This document shows, in pieces, positions 8,980-19,817 of a DNA stretch of 64,000 bases (positions within the stretch are counted from its first letter, which is position 1; each line of letters opens with the position of its first letter). Both the position numbers and the translations under genes were made by a program. Where the stretch lies: positions 496,001 to 560,000 of the forward strand of contig JARVLF010000002.1 in assembly GCA_030849465.1 (NCBI GenBank), written 5' to 3'. The DNA is from Moesziomyces globuligerus. Taxonomy: Eukaryota; Basidiomycota; Ustilaginomycetes; Ustilaginales; Ustilaginaceae. A model generated the notes under the pieces. The model did not search any database and was not told where the DNA came from. It saw only the letters and a list, made by a program, of their open reading frames with translations.

Positions 8980-11494
8980 ATGAAGGTAGGTGATCGAACT
9001 GCTTCGCCTGCGGCCTGCTCTACCTTACGCTGACCACGTTGACCCTTCCGCACGATGCAGTATCTGTTGCAAGCGATCGAGGCCAAGCGCGCCGCGGTCA
9101 AGCTCGACGATGCCGAGCTACGCGATCTGCTGACCGAGGTGTGTAAGGGCCGCGACGAGCGCGAGGAGTTCCTCGAGTCGATCGACCGCATCATCACCGA
9201 GCTCAAGAACTACACCGAACACTCGACCGCCTTCCTCTCCAAGGTCAGCAAGCGCGATGCTCCCGACTACTACGAAGGTAAGTGTTTCACCCTCGGCAGA
9301 AGTGTTTTTGGCGAGCGTAGTGTGCTGGTGTGCTGATTCGTTGACTGGATGTCCTAAATGATGTGGAACAGTGATCAAGCATCCGATGGACCTGGGTACG
9401 ATGCAGAAGAAGGTCAAGTCCGGCCAGTACAAGAGCAAGAAGCAGTTTGCACACGATCTCAACCTGATCTGGGACAACTGCCTGCTGTACAACTCGGATC
9501 CGACGCATCCGCTCCGACGCAACGTGCAGTTCATGCGCAAGAAGGCCGACCACCTGCTCGAATTCATCAGCGACAAGAGCGATGTCAAGGACGCACTCGT
9601 ACAATGGGGGCTGCACGACTCCAAGCCCGCACCGACCAACACCACCTCCAACGGGCACACCGCCACATCCGATCCCGCATCTGGTGCCGCTGGGCAGGTC
9701 AATGGAAAGTCGCAAGCGCCACTGGAGGCATCGCGGAGGCGGAGCAGGTGGGATACGCCGTTCGAAGAGCAGGAAGCGTTCGTGCGCACGCCGCAGTCCA
9801 TGCTCACGTTTGCCAAACTCGATGCCGGATTGCAGCTGCTTGATGCGGCGCAGCCGGGCCCGAGCTCGCGGCCGCTGCTGGCGCCAGCCAAGCTGGTGGA
9901 CGCGATTGCCGAGATAAGGCAGGAGGAGGAGGACGTGCTCAGCAGCGTGATCCCGGCCGTCTTCCCGCCCGTGTCCAGCAAGGGCAAGGAGAAGGAGACG
10001 CCCGAACCCACGTCGCAGTCGCAGGTGCAGTCGCGGGCACAGTCGCAGGCCGAGTCGTCGGATCGCAGCACACCGGCGCGCGAGGTGGCGGCGCAAGACG
10101 CGTGCGCCGACTGGTTTACGGTTTCGGCCTCTCACGATCTCATGGCGGGTGCCCTGCCGCGGCTGGCCTCATCTGCGATGGCTGCGCCGCCGCCAGAGTC
10201 GGGCGAGCGCGGGAGGAAGCGCAAGAAGCCGTTTCACGCGGTTCCCGCCACACGACGGCGGGGACTGATGGGCAAGATCGCGCGCAACGTCCGGACGCTG
10301 CACCGCGTGCAGGCGACGCACAACAAGTTTGTCTCGCTCGCGCACTACGTGGAGAACGAAGCGCCGATCCCGTCGTTCCTGACCTCGATGTCGTCGGACG
10401 AAGAATCGGACTATCCCTCGGACGATGACGATGCTGAGTCCTCCGGGGGACGGCATCCGCTCGCGAGGATCTCGGGAGCGTCTGCGCGGGAGCACGCGGC
10501 GTACAATGTGCGCATGCTACTTGCGCACCAGGGCTTCGAGGGCGGCCATCGAGCGGCGGTCGACGTGCTGACGGATGCGCTGGGCGAGTTTATGGCCAAC
10601 ATGGGCCGGATGCTGCGCATCTACACCGACCGCTACGCTAGCGCCATGTCGGCCGAGCAGATGATCCTGCACACGCTCCACCAGTCGGGCGGCGCCGACG
10701 TGCGCGCGCTCGAAAACTACGTCCGCAACGACGTCGACCGCTACGGCACCAAGATGGCCGACCTCCTCCGCAAGCTCCGCAGCAGCTACCGCGAGCAGTT
10801 CCACCTCTCCACCGAGCGTGGTGTGGTCGAGGACGAGGCGCTCTTTGCCGATAACGGCGAGGCGCTCGTCGCGGGCGGGTTCGCCGAGGATCTCGGAGAC
10901 GATTACTTTGGCTTCCGAGAGCTTGGCCTCGACAAGGAGCTGGGTGTGAGTGGGCTGACGGTTCCCACAAGGCTGTTCTACGGTAGGGCGAGGAATGCGA
11001 ATGCGGCACTGGCCGCGCGCGGTGGGGTGGCCAAGGAGGATGCATTGCCGTATCCACCACCGCCACCCGCAGTGGCTCTGACCGCGGCGGCGGTGACAGG
11101 GCAGATCGGACTGCTCCAGTCGTTCTACCAGGATAAGCTAAGGGAGCATCGGCAGCGCGTCAAGCATGCGCACGAGGTCGCGGACAAGGACGATCAGGGC
11201 GAGCAAGCCGAGCAAGCCGAGCCGCCCGTCGATCCGATCGTGGCTGCAGCGACGCTGCCGGAGGGAGAGCAGGAGAAGCAGAGGTACAAGGTGCCGCCGA
11301 CGGGCAAGATGCCCCGCAGGCTCATCTGGAGTGCGGCGCTCGAGAGGAAGCAGGCGGCAGATCGGGCTGAGGCGGACAAGCCTCCCGTCGCTCCGCCCGC
11401 GGTGCAGGCGAGGTTGGCCATGTCCACGGGAGGCCCTGCGCCAGGCAAAGGGTCCAAGAAAGCCGAACTCAAGAAAAACGCCATCACGGCATGA
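8980..11494 (+). CDS. SPT7: SAGA complex subunit Spt7, bromodomain protein (2 introns)
   Basis: Scaffold subunit of the SAGA histone acetyltransferase coactivator. Proposed exons are 8980-8985, 9061-9277 and 9372-11494, giving about 781 residues. Intron 2 (9278-9371, GTAAGT..ACAG) is certain because splicing restores the bromodomain across YYE|VIKHPMDLGTM. Intron 1 (8986-9060, GTAGGT..GCAG, with a CTGAC branch-like site) is likely; without it an ATG at 9055 starts the same frame. The bromodomain covers about 42-140 with the acetyl-lysine Asn in the LLYN motif (N115). The wording around YTEHSTAFLSKVSKRDAPDYY is typical of Spt7 rather than other bromodomain proteins. A histone-fold region (about 445-545), which in yeast pairs with Ada1, follows an acidic stretch. 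The C-terminus is Ala/Lys-rich. It converges on the SDR gene (105 bp between stops). Confidence 0.9.
8986..9060 (+). other. Probable intron 1 of SPT7
   Basis: GTAGGT donor and GATGCAG acceptor, 75 nt, with CTGAC about 30 nt before the acceptor. The acceptor contains an in-frame ATG (9055), so unspliced RNA could also start translation there. Confidence 0.6.
9278..9371 (+). other. Intron 2 of SPT7
   Basis: 94-nt GTAAGT..ACAG intron with a phase-1 junction. Removal joins the two halves of the bromodomain in frame, which is strong evidence for it. Confidence 0.93.
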
Positions 11495-11599
11495 GTTTTT
11501 ATTGCTGGAATCAAATTGTATCTCTCGCCATGGCGTGTTAGTCGGATGCAGGAATCTGGATCGGGGGGATGAGATCATGTCAGTGCCATTGCGACTTTT

Positions 11600-12574
11600 T
11601 CATTCGACTCGCATAGCATTCGGGGAGGGGCTAGGGGGTGTGCTTACACGCTGAAGAGCGCCTCCGTCGACGCGCATGGTGGTTCCATTGGCAAAGTTGC
11701 TCGCCCTTGCGGCGAGGTAGAGGACCGCAGCGGCGTGTTCTCGAGGATGACCGCAACGACCGAGGGGGATATCTGCGCCGTTTGTGTGGCTGAGCGTCTT
11801 GTGACCCGTCGTTGGATCGGTAGCTTCGGTGCTCGTCATTTCCGAAGGGTAGAGACCGGGTTCGAGGATGTTGGTCCTGAGGCTGTGCGTGGCGAACATG
11901 GTGGAGAGCATGTGTCCCAACTGGGAGACGGCGGTTTTGGAGATGTTGTACATCGGATTGAGGATGGGCAGTTTGGCCCAAGCGGCGTTGCTCGAGATGA
12001 GGATGGTCTGCGAGTTGTACGCGTCTGTCGTCGCCGCTTTGAGCAGCGGGAGAAAGGCGAGAGCGGTCAAGTAGTTGCCCGTGACGTTGGTGTTGAGAAT
12101 GTCGTTGCATTCCTGCTCGGAGAAGGACCAGAGCTCGTCGACGATCGTCTCGAATTCATCCTCCTTGCCCTCCTGATCCGTGCCGTAGGATCGTAGGAAG
12201 CGTCCTCCGATACCGGCGTTGCAGACCAGGATGTTGATACCCGCACGGCCGCGCGAGGCGAGGTCGGTCGAGATCTGGTCGCGTGCAGCGCTGAGCGAGG
12301 ATTTCGACGTGATGTCCGCCTGGATGGCTACCATATCGCCCGAGTGCCTTTGCGCAGCATCCGGAAGCAGAGCGTGGAACGTGGAGACCGCCGTGGCGAG
12401 CCGATCCGAACGTCGACCAAGGATGTAAACCAGCGCACCGTTGGATGCCAGCGCTTGTGCGGCGTACAGGCCCAAGCCAGAACTGCCACCGGTGACCACG
12501 GCGATCAGCCCGCGCACGTCGAACAGCGCAGAGGCAGAGAAGGAGGCAAGGCCCTCGCTGGATTCGGAACTCAT
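11600..12574 (-). CDS. Short-chain dehydrogenase/reductase (SDR)
   Basis: NAD(P)-dependent oxidoreductase with a classical Rossmann SDR fold, 324 residues from the ATG at 12574. Visible motifs are the dinucleotide-binding TGGSSGLG (28-35), NAG (119-121), the catalytic Ser at 194/195 in ISSNAAW, and YNISK with Tyr209 and Lys213. A PG-type motif (EPGLYPSEM) and the C-terminal DGG segment also fit. An Ala for an Arg-rich loop after the first strand (LGRRSDR) suggests NADP(H) preference, which is inference. The frame is open upstream to 12826, but that part is unlike protein and the SDR fold starts properly from 12574. Substrate cannot be read from sequence; fungal relatives act on varied carbonyl compounds. 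Confidence 0.88.
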   Translation of the reverse strand: MSSESSEGLASFSASALFDVRGLIAVVTGGSSGLGLYAAQALASNGALVYILGRRSDRLATAVSTFHALLPDAAQRHSGDMVAIQADITSKSSLSAARDQISTDLASRGRAGINILVCNAGIGGRFLRSYGTDQEGKEDEFETIVDELWSFSEQECNDILNTNVTGNYLTALAFLPLLKAATTDAYNSQTILISSNAAWAKLPILNPMYNISKTAVSQLGHMLSTMFATHSLRTNILEPGLYPSEMTSTEATDPTTGHKTLSHTNGADIPLGRCGHPREHAAAVLYLAARASNFANGTTMRVDGGALQRVSTPPSPSPNAMRVE

Positions 12575-12886
12575 GGTGAAGCGAGGATCAAGGCGATAGG
12601 AAACGAGCGTACGGCAGGGCAAGGCGAGGATGCCGGGCGTGCTGGAAGGTGGGAGGGATGTGGGCGAGGTGGAAAAAGCAAATAGAAAGGAACAAGTCGC
12701 GCGCGGTGAAAGCTGATGCCATGTCCGTGCGCGCGATCCAAACCTTGACCCACAAATACGGTGCGATGCTGCGCGATTCAAACGCGTACTCGCCGATCTT
12801 CTGGGCGTTGATCTCAAGGAACACACACTGCGGAGTGGTATGCATGGCTGATGCGCACGAACATTGGATTGGTCTGTTTCTAGCGC

Positions 12887-13498
12887 CTAGTGGTGGGGCT
12901 TGTAGACGCCGGCAGCAAGCTGGATCTCCTGGCTGGTGAGGATGATGAGCTTACCCGGGCTGGCGGCGTGGCCGCTGATGGCAGCCTTTGCGGTCTGTGC
13001 GAGGGCGGAGAGCTTGCCGTCCGCCTTGAAGACGCGGATCTCGTCGGGCTGAACGTCGAGGAGGACGACGCGGGGGTCGTTGTGGTCTCCCGTGTGCTTT
13101 CCGTCCTTCTTGTCGTCGAACCAGGCCTTGAGGGAGCTGGACCAGTGCTTCTTGATCTTTGCGGGGTCGCGGTTGAGGATGGCGCGGCCAGAGATGGAGA
13201 CCCAGTCGGTGGTCTTGGGGTCGTAGTACGAGACGTTGACCTGGGGGTCGGTCTCGATGTCGTCGGTCTTGCCCGAGTCGGTGTTCATGTAGAAGGAGAA
13301 GACGAGGCCCTCTGTGGTGGCGGGGGCCATGGCGCGCGAGGCGAGCTTGCCGTCGGGGCTGCGGGTGGTGAGCATACCCGTGCCGATGGACTTGGTGATG
13401 TCGAGCAGAGTCTCGATCTTTTCTTGCGGGGTGTAGGTGTGGCCCTTGTGGTGCGCGCCCTGCGCGGTGGGGTCCTGAGCTGGTGCGGTGGTCGACAT
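12887..13498 (-). CDS. General stress protein 26 / Bli-3-like FMN-binding split-barrel protein
   Basis: A 203-residue protein of the pyridoxamine-phosphate-oxidase-like split-barrel family, resembling bacterial general stress protein 26 and the fungal blue-light-induced Bli-3. The pattern is KIETLLDITKSIGTGMLTTRSPDGKLASRAM near the N-terminus (the flavin-binding strand pair), then FYMNTDSGKTDDIETDPQVNVSYY, a WVSISGRA strand and the long WFDDKK..DPRVVLLDVQPDEI region. Such proteins bind FMN or F420/heme-like cofactors; the actual reaction is unknown. A short TATATA element lies about 70 bp upstream of the ATG. The single exon is complete. It ends about 310 bp from the start side of the SDR gene on the same strand; I see no evidence that they are co-transcribed. 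Confidence 0.87.
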   Translation of the reverse strand: MSTTAPAQDPTAQGAHHKGHTYTPQEKIETLLDITKSIGTGMLTTRSPDGKLASRAMAPATTEGLVFSFYMNTDSGKTDDIETDPQVNVSYYDPKTTDWVSISGRAILNRDPAKIKKHWSSSLKAWFDDKKDGKHTGDHNDPRVVLLDVQPDEIRVFKADGKLSALAQTAKAAISGHAASPGKLIILTSQEIQLAAGVYKPHH

Positions 13499-13564
13499 GT
13501 TTGTTGCTTTGTTATGAATACGTTGGGTGTTGGTCAGAGGAAGGAAGACGGAAAGGTCTCAGGG

Positions 13565-13571
13565 ATATATA
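13565..13571 (-). promoter_or_regulatory. TATA-like element of the Bli-3-like gene
   Basis: ATATATA about 67-73 bp upstream of the start codon at 13498, a plausible core-promoter position. Motif only. Confidence 0.45.
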
Positions 13572-14434
13572 GGTGTGAGGTGGACCTCTCTCTCTCTCAG
13601 ATCACGAAGCCGGGGCCAAGCCAGGTGATCTCATGACCGACACCGCCTCGGCGGGGCAGAGTACTGTAGCTCGAGTTGAGCGGACGGACTGCTGTGCGAT
13701 GGACAATGGGCGGCTCGAGAGGCGGCGATGCTCGATGAATCATGGCTCGATGGCGTGCCTAACTCGACTGCGCCGCACCAGGAGAGTGTCGTCACAGCTA
13801 CTATGTTGGGCGCAGCGCCGTCGAGTTGGTTGGCTGACAGCTCGGACCAACCGATTACGCCAAACGCGCATGTGGAGGCCGGAAAGGGAACACATCGGCA
13901 GATACTAGACTTGCTTCTCCCGATCCCGATCAGAATTACGAGGATGGGGTGCGTCGCTGGCTTGACCGACGGCCGGGTGTCACATGTGAGGAGGATGCGA
14001 CGTTCCTGATGACGTCGGGCGAAGGCAGTGACATGACCTTCTCTCGGCGCCGGTCGCGTGTCGGCGTGAGGCTCGTGGTATGCAGTCGGGTCCAGCGCCT
14101 GGCTATGGTGCGACTGGAATTGCTCACCGAGGGGCTGGATCGGAGTAGCAAAAGCTCCCGAGTCTTGGCAGTCGTCCGAGCGCGAGTGTGCATCCGTCTG
14201 GCCGAGCGGTATGCGATGCCACAACAAGAGAGCCGCGTCCACGGCTCGAGCCGCCGTCGCGTTTTGCATTTCGGCTGGCTGCAAAGCGCGTCGCCTAAAC
14301 GCCCAAACGCTCGAGCAGCAAATTTGGTTGGAAAAAAAAAGGTGCCAGCACGCCTCCCCGCGCGCTCTACGAGCAAGAGGATCGTCGGGGTCTTGAGACA
14401 GCCAGAGACAAAAAAGGGCCATCCATGCCCAGGA

Positions 14435-14470
14435 CCCTGCAACTGGCCCTGCAACTGGCCCTGCAACTGG
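14435..14470. repeat. 12-bp tandem repeat, three copies of CCCTGCAACTGG
   Basis: Three perfect head-to-tail copies in intergenic DNA upstream of SPA2. Confidence 0.95.
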
Positions 14471-14599
14471 CGCGTCTCGAACGAGGCCATGAATTCCCTG
14501 CAAATGCAACCGGGCTAAAACGCCAAAGCAGAGAGAAAAGGGGCAAGAGACCGCGGCCCTGGTTCTGATTTCTGGCTCTCGAGGCGGTGAGGGTATGCA

Positions 14600-14630
14600 T
14601 GTGTGTGTGTGTGTGTCTCTCTCTCTCTCC
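14600..14630. repeat. (TG)n(TC)n compound microsatellite
   Basis: A GT run passing directly into a CT run. Confidence 0.9.
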
Positions 14631-14721
14631 TCTGCACCGGCTTGGACAGGCTGCAGCGTTCGCAGCACCGCCCACCTCAATTTGCCAGCCAATCTGCTGC
14701 CGCCCCTCGTCTTCGCAACCG

Positions 14722-14758
14722 CTCTCTCCCTCTCTCCCTCTCTCCCTCTCTCCCTCTT
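14722..14758. repeat. Pyrimidine tandem repeat, unit CTCTCCCT
   Basis: About four copies of an 8-bp unit in the SPA2 upstream region. Confidence 0.9.
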
Positions 14759-15191
14759 GTCCGCTGCATGCCCCCTTCACCTTCACGCGCTGCTAAGGTA
14801 CCTTAGTCCTGGCCACCTAACACAATCCTCCCAACCATTCGGCCCTCCCTTCATCTCGCGCACGATCCCTTCCGCCTCGCACCATCACCCACGCATCCCG
14901 CCGACCAAGTAGGCTCCCACCGTACACGCTTCCTTCGGATCAACCACTATAACGTTGATCACCGCACGTCTCGGTGGACCTTGCAACTCGGGCGCACGCG
15001 CACCATCTCTCTTGCCATTCACCTTGGCCCCTTCCGACCCCGGCTCGACACGTCGATCTTCAGCAGTCCATATACAGTATCGATCTTGCTAGCAACATCA
15101 CCCGGACTACCACCAAGCTTCCTCGGCGGCCAGAGACGCTCAAGCTTACCACGGTGCCAGTCTACCTCTGCGACCCCCTCGCACATCGATC

Positions 15192-18100
15192 ATGATGCCC
15201 ATGCAGCCCCCACCACACCCGCCACACCAACACTTCAACCCAAACCCCATCAACCCTAATCCTCCCGCCATGAACGCCAGATCAAATCCAGCACAGCGTT
15301 ACCCTCCCGCACCATCACCCATGGGCTTCTATCCTCCCAACGGCGTCAGCTCCCACGACTCCTACGCTGGCTCCCTTCCGCCCACCTCTCCACAACCCGT
15401 CTACTCGTCACCACACGCCGCCCCATCCATCCAGCTCCACGATGCACCCAACCCCAACCAGCCGCCATATGCCAACGGCTCCCACGATGCCTCCTTCTCC
15501 TCCTCCACTGCTTCCTCACAGCCCTCTGGCTCCAGGCTTCGTCGCGTTCGCCCCGACACCGAGGAGATCAAACGCGTCGGCCGCTCCCACTACGTCGAGC
15601 TCCTCGGCTTCCTCCGCAGCCACCTCGCAAAGGTCGAGCAGACCGCTCCCCGCTCCAACGCACGCGAAAAGCTCACCCGCCTCAGCAAGCAGCAGTTCAC
15701 CGAACTCTCCACAGACGTCTACGACGAGCTCATGCGCCGCCAGAACTCCGCAAAGGACGGCAACACACAGCCCTTCCTCGCCGTCCGCGACGAGTTCCAC
15801 CCAAAGCGAAACCAGGCACGCCAGAAGCTCGCCACGCTCCCCAAGAATCGCTTCAAGGACCTCGCCTCCGACGTCTTTTTCGAGCTCGAGCGCCGTTTCC
15901 CAGAACTCAAGCAGGAGTTCCGCCCCGAAGCCATCGCACGCGAGAGGGCTCGCGAACAGCAGATGCGAGACGAGGCCGAGGCCGCACTCCAACGCAAGGA
16001 TTCCGTCGGCCAGCCTCAACCCTCCACCTCGGACCGCATCGTCCCCGCCAAGAGCACCTTGGTCGAGGAAGACATCGCCGTACCCTACTCGGCCAACCCT
16101 TCCAAAGCGGGCACGCGCAGCGCAGACACCGATGCTGGCTTCGAGAGGGTCTCGTCCCCCTTGCGCGACTCGATGGGCTCCACCGGCCTCAACGGCATCG
16201 CAGACAACCGCAGCACCATGTACAGCCAGGCCAGCAGCGTAGGCACCGGCTTCTTCAACGGCTACACTGGCAGCAACGCTGCAGGCAGCATCGCAAGCCC
16301 CAACCTCGGCCGTTCCAGCGCCTTTGAGTCCTCCGACGCCTCCTCGGCCATGCTCGAAAAGATGCGCTCCGACTACGAACTCCGCATCGCCAAACTGCAG
16401 CAGCAGGTCAGCTCGCTCGAAGCCCAAGTGGCAGAAGCAGGCGCACGCACGCGCAAGGCAGACGAGCTCGCCGGACGCAACGAGGAGCTCGATCGACAGC
16501 TCTCCCAGCTGCGCAAGGAGCTCGACGACGCCAAGCAGAAGCACGACGACGACCGCGAGCGACACCGCGACCTCACGTCCCAGAAGGAATCCGAACTTGA
16601 GGCGGTGAGGAGAGAACTGGCCGAACGCGCGACAGTGGGCGGGCCCGCCGATTTCGAAGCGCTGCAGAAGGACCACGCACAACAAGCCGAGACGGTGAGC
16701 GAGCTCAAGCAGGAGGTGAGCAACCTTCTCGAGGAGCTGCGCGAGCTCTCGACCCGCTACGACGAGATGCAGGCGGACCGGGACAACGACGTGAGCGTCA
16801 TCAAGGACCTCAATGCGCAGATGGCCAACTACAAGCGGCTCTACGAGACGGCCAAGACCGAGTTGCGCAATCTCAAGGCGACCTCGCAGCTCTACGTACA
16901 GCCACCCAAGGCAGACGACTTCCTGCCCGCGTCCGATCGCGGCGCGATCGCCGACGTCAACCTCACCGCGTTCCAGAGCTCGATCGACGAGCTGCTGGCA
17001 GCAGCGCGATCCAAGACGCCAGGCAACGTGCTGCTTTCGATGAAGACCGTGGTGCTCTCGACGACGCTCGTGACCGACGACGTGTCCAAGTACGAGCAGA
17101 TCCAGGCAAACGTTGCCGAGCTCTCGAGCGAGGACCAGGAGCAGCTGATGGCGCTCAAGTCCAAGTGCTCGGCGACGCTCAACAACCTCATGACCGCGTG
17201 CCGCAACCACGCTTCGTCGCATGGCCTCTCGCCCGTCAGCCTGCTGGATGCGGCGGCGAGCCATGTCTCGGCGACCATCGTCGACCTGGTCAAGCTGCTC
17301 AAGGTGCGCAAGGCGAGCAAGGTCGAAGCCGAGGAGTTCCAGGCGACGTTCGGTGAGGACGCGGCGGCAGCACGCCTCAAACCGCTGCACATCAATGCAC
17401 AGGCGGTGAACCGCGATGCGAGCGCGACGCTGTCGCCCAACACAGCCAACACGTTCAGCTTTGCCACGCTCAACCCGAGCTCGGCGGCGGACGACCGATT
17501 TTCGCCGCGGATCCGCAACAGCCCAACCATGGGACGATATTCGCCCATCGGATACAAGGCCGAGACGATCCGCAAGGACTCGGGCGGCGACAACCACTGG
17601 CGCAGCCGAGCTACCTCGATCTCGTCGACGGGGAGTGCGAACGCGAGCACACCGAGCATGGCGACGAGGCCCGAGATGCCCAACCTGACCGAAGTCAGGC
17701 GATGGATGGGCGAGGCATCGAGCGTCGCGGCGTCATCGACGGCGGGCGGATCGCGGGACGCGCCTGTCGGCGGCGTGCACGGAGCGCCGGCGACGAGCGG
17801 GCCAGCGTCGCCGTCGCCGCAGTCGAGCGAGAGCCAGGTGCAGAGGTCCGAGACGTACGACAGCCTGCACACGACGACGTCGGCGAGCGGCAGCGGATTC
17901 GGCAGCCAGACGGGCGAGGAGAACTGGTCGGAGCTGCGCAACTACATCGAGGTGCAGACCGAGGCGATCGTGCACTCGATCCAGGCGCTGCTCTCGGCGA
18001 TCCGGGAAGGCGCACAAGGCGTGCAGTTGAGCGAGAACCTGACGCAGATCACGACGATCGTATCCTCGATCGTGGCCATCTCCAAGGGCAACCTGCCGGC

Positions 18101-18287
18101 CAAGAGCAAGGGCGAGGGCGAGCGAATTCTGGACGAGCTGACCGACAACTGCGACAAGCTGAGCGAGATGCAGAGCCACCCGACGTTTGACAAGAGCACC
18201 AAGTCGACCATGGCGAGTGCATCGTACGGCGTCGCAAAGGGGCTAAAGGCGCTCAATGTGTTGTTCAACGAGGCGGACGCATTGTAG
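15192..18287 (+). CDS. SPA2: Polarisome scaffold protein Spa2
   Basis: Scaffold of the polarisome, which focuses formin-driven actin assembly and Rho/MAPK signalling at growing tips. The 1031-residue single-exon product has a Pro/Asn-rich N-terminus (1-120). Two Spa2-homology (SHD/GIT) repeats follow: about 126-185 (VGRSHYVELLGFLRSHL..REKLTRLSKQQFTELSTDVYDEL) and about 190-240 (RNQARQKLATLPKNRFKDLASDVFFELERRFPEL). A long coiled coil covers about 387-575 (heptad-rich, Glu/Gln/Lys/Leu). A conserved helical region near 580-720 and a C-terminal helical domain (EEN..ELRNYIEVQTEAIVHSIQALLSAIR..) complete it. The paired SHD repeats plus coiled coil are diagnostic. Two ATGs lie in tandem at the start (MM); the second could also be used. 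The leader is CT-rich. Confidence 0.93.
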   Translation: MMPMQPPPHPPHQHFNPNPINPNPPAMNARSNPAQRYPPAPSPMGFYPPNGVSSHDSYAGSLPPTSPQPVYSSPHAAPSIQLHDAPNPNQPPYANGSHDASFSSSTASSQPSGSRLRRVRPDTEEIKRVGRSHYVELLGFLRSHLAKVEQTAPRSNAREKLTRLSKQQFTELSTDVYDELMRRQNSAKDGNTQPFLAVRDEFHPKRNQARQKLATLPKNRFKDLASDVFFELERRFPELKQEFRPEAIARERAREQQMRDEAEAALQRKDSVGQPQPSTSDRIVPAKSTLVEEDIAVPYSANPSKAGTRSADTDAGFERVSSPLRDSMGSTGLNGIADNRSTMYSQASSVGTGFFNGYTGSNAAGSIASPNLGRSSAFESSDASSAMLEKMRSDYELRIAKLQQQVSSLEAQVAEAGARTRKADELAGRNEELDRQLSQLRKELDDAKQKHDDDRERHRDLTSQKESELEAVRRELAERATVGGPADFEALQKDHAQQAETVSELKQEVSNLLEELRELSTRYDEMQADRDNDVSVIKDLNAQMANYKRLYETAKTELRNLKATSQLYVQPPKADDFLPASDRGAIADVNLTAFQSSIDELLAAARSKTPGNVLLSMKTVVLSTTLVTDDVSKYEQIQANVAELSSEDQEQLMALKSKCSATLNNLMTACRNHASSHGLSPVSLLDAAASHVSATIVDLVKLLKVRKASKVEAEEFQATFGEDAAAARLKPLHINAQAVNRDASATLSPNTANTFSFATLNPSSAADDRFSPRIRNSPTMGRYSPIGYKAETIRKDSGGDNHWRSRATSISSTGSANASTPSMATRPEMPNLTEVRRWMGEASSVAASSTAGGSRDAPVGGVHGAPATSGPASPSPQSSESQVQRSETYDSLHTTTSASGSGFGSQTGEENWSELRNYIEVQTEAIVHSIQALLSAIREGAQGVQLSENLTQITTIVSSIVAISKGNLPAKSKGEGERILDELTDNCDKLSEMQSHPTFDKSTKSTMASASYGVAKGLKALNVLFNEADAL

Positions 18288-19817
18288 TAGTGGCCGGCAT
18301 GACTTATTGTTGATCGATCTGCGGAGCATGATGCCAATGATACCCCCCTTCGGTTGTTCCTGTTTCTTCTTCGGGTGTGTGGTTGCGGCTCGATCTGAAA
18401 CACATCGGCTTGAGACGCGAATGGGCTCGATCGATCTTAAAATTGTAGGAGTGTTAGAGTGTTGGGGCTCAGAAGCGCGGGGTGAGGGGCGATTGGCAGC
18501 CGACATCGGCGGACGCGTGCGTGCAGAAAGCGCCACACTGGCCATGCGCTGCCGTCTGCCGGATTACGTGGTGTGGGCTTTTATGCGAGCTGTCTGCTTC
18601 GGTGCAGCAGCAAGCTCGGTGTACCCCATCCAGCTCTGCCGTGCGCCTCGTCCGACCATGGGTCATGCTTGCAACTCACAACAACAAGAGGTGCATGGCT
18701 CCGAGTGAAAGCTCTCCAATTAGATTGCAGTAGGGAAGCATGGGTGATGGATGTGAATGGACAAAGGTGGCTGGAGGCTCGGATTGACTTACACGAGCAA
18801 ACAAGGCTCGCCCCAGGTTGAAAGAGGCGAGACGACGAGTGACCGCATCTCTCACCAACTGCCCCTTGCCTCCACCTGTGGTACAGAACAGCGAGTTAGG
18901 CGGTGAGAGGCACCTTTTTTGTTTCCTGGAACTGCACAACGCAGGCACGCATGCTGTGATGCACTCCGCCTGCAGCGTTGGCCAGACTGTACTGCCACTG
19001 TCTTTGTGAGAATTCCCGCTTCTCGCACTCGTGGGCAGCCTTGGTCTGTGACACGGATCGGCACCAACCCACGACTCTCTCTACCGCCCGCCCATCCAAC
19101 ACTCGACAGCTCGAGCCTCGCATTCACTCGGCACCCTGCCAACACACGGGACCCAGAGCGCCGGAAACACACGCCTGCACTACCGACCCAACGCTCGTGG
19201 CCCCCCTCCACTCCGTCACTGCAGCTTCGGAATCAGCAGAACTCCTCACTGCAAAGCTCAATCAGCTTTCTCATCCTCGTCCTCGCACCACAGTCTTCTG
19301 CCGTCATCCGCTGCCTCCCACCATCGTCCTCACGCTGCTCCGTTCTTGTTCTTGCAGCTCTCTGGCTTGTGCCTCTCCCATCGACCTGGGACGCGACCTC
19401 ACCGCATACAGCACACAGCTCAACATCGACCACCGTCCTCACCATCCCACTCGATCCAGCGCTCCAGCTTCTCACCGACTTCCCACCCACCAGATACCCA
19501 AAACCTTCGTTGAGATTTCCGATCCGAGAGCGACGTCTATCGAACCATCCCACATTCCCGGTTTGGCCCATCGACATCGTCCGACTACCGCTTCGTCCTA
19601 CCTCCTGTTCACAACCCACCGCAGCAGCCCCAAGCACTTCAGCGCTTAGCACCTCTCGATCTTCGATGCCGACGTAAACTAGCTGCCAACCAATCATCTC
19701 GTCCGACTCTCACCAAACGCGGTTCGGGCCTAGCTGCCCTTCGTGCTGCCTTGGCATCGCCCTCCAGCTCACCTCCGTCTCCACCTCCGCGACGAACGCT
19801 GAGCCTGGCTGCCCGTC
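18288..19817. other. Intergenic region and long pyrimidine-rich leader of the zinc-finger gene
   Basis: About 1.5 kb with no supported gene. The part from about 19050 to 19817 is C/T-rich on the plus strand with few purine runs, typical of the leaders in this window, and is probably the promoter/5' UTR of the downstream transcription factor. Confidence 0.6.

Larger units (their letters stand above)
13499..15191. other. Divergent intergenic region between the Bli-3-like gene and SPA2
   Basis: About 1.7 kb without a convincing gene. It contains a 12-bp minisatellite, a TG/TC dinucleotide tract, a pyrimidine octamer repeat and a CT-rich SPA2 leader. Several open frames cross these repeats (one of about 350 codons on the minus strand), but their products are repeat-derived and show no domain. 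Confidence 0.65.

Noticed and set aside
13631..14692. 353-codon minus-strand frame in the SPA2 upstream region
   Set aside because: It runs through the 12-bp minisatellite and the TG/TC tract, giving repeat peptides (PVAG, HTHT). No domain and mixed third-position composition.
15516..17597. 693-codon minus-strand frame antisense to SPA2
   Set aside because: Shadow of the coiled-coil and SHD codons; Leu/Val/Arg-rich composition and no motif.
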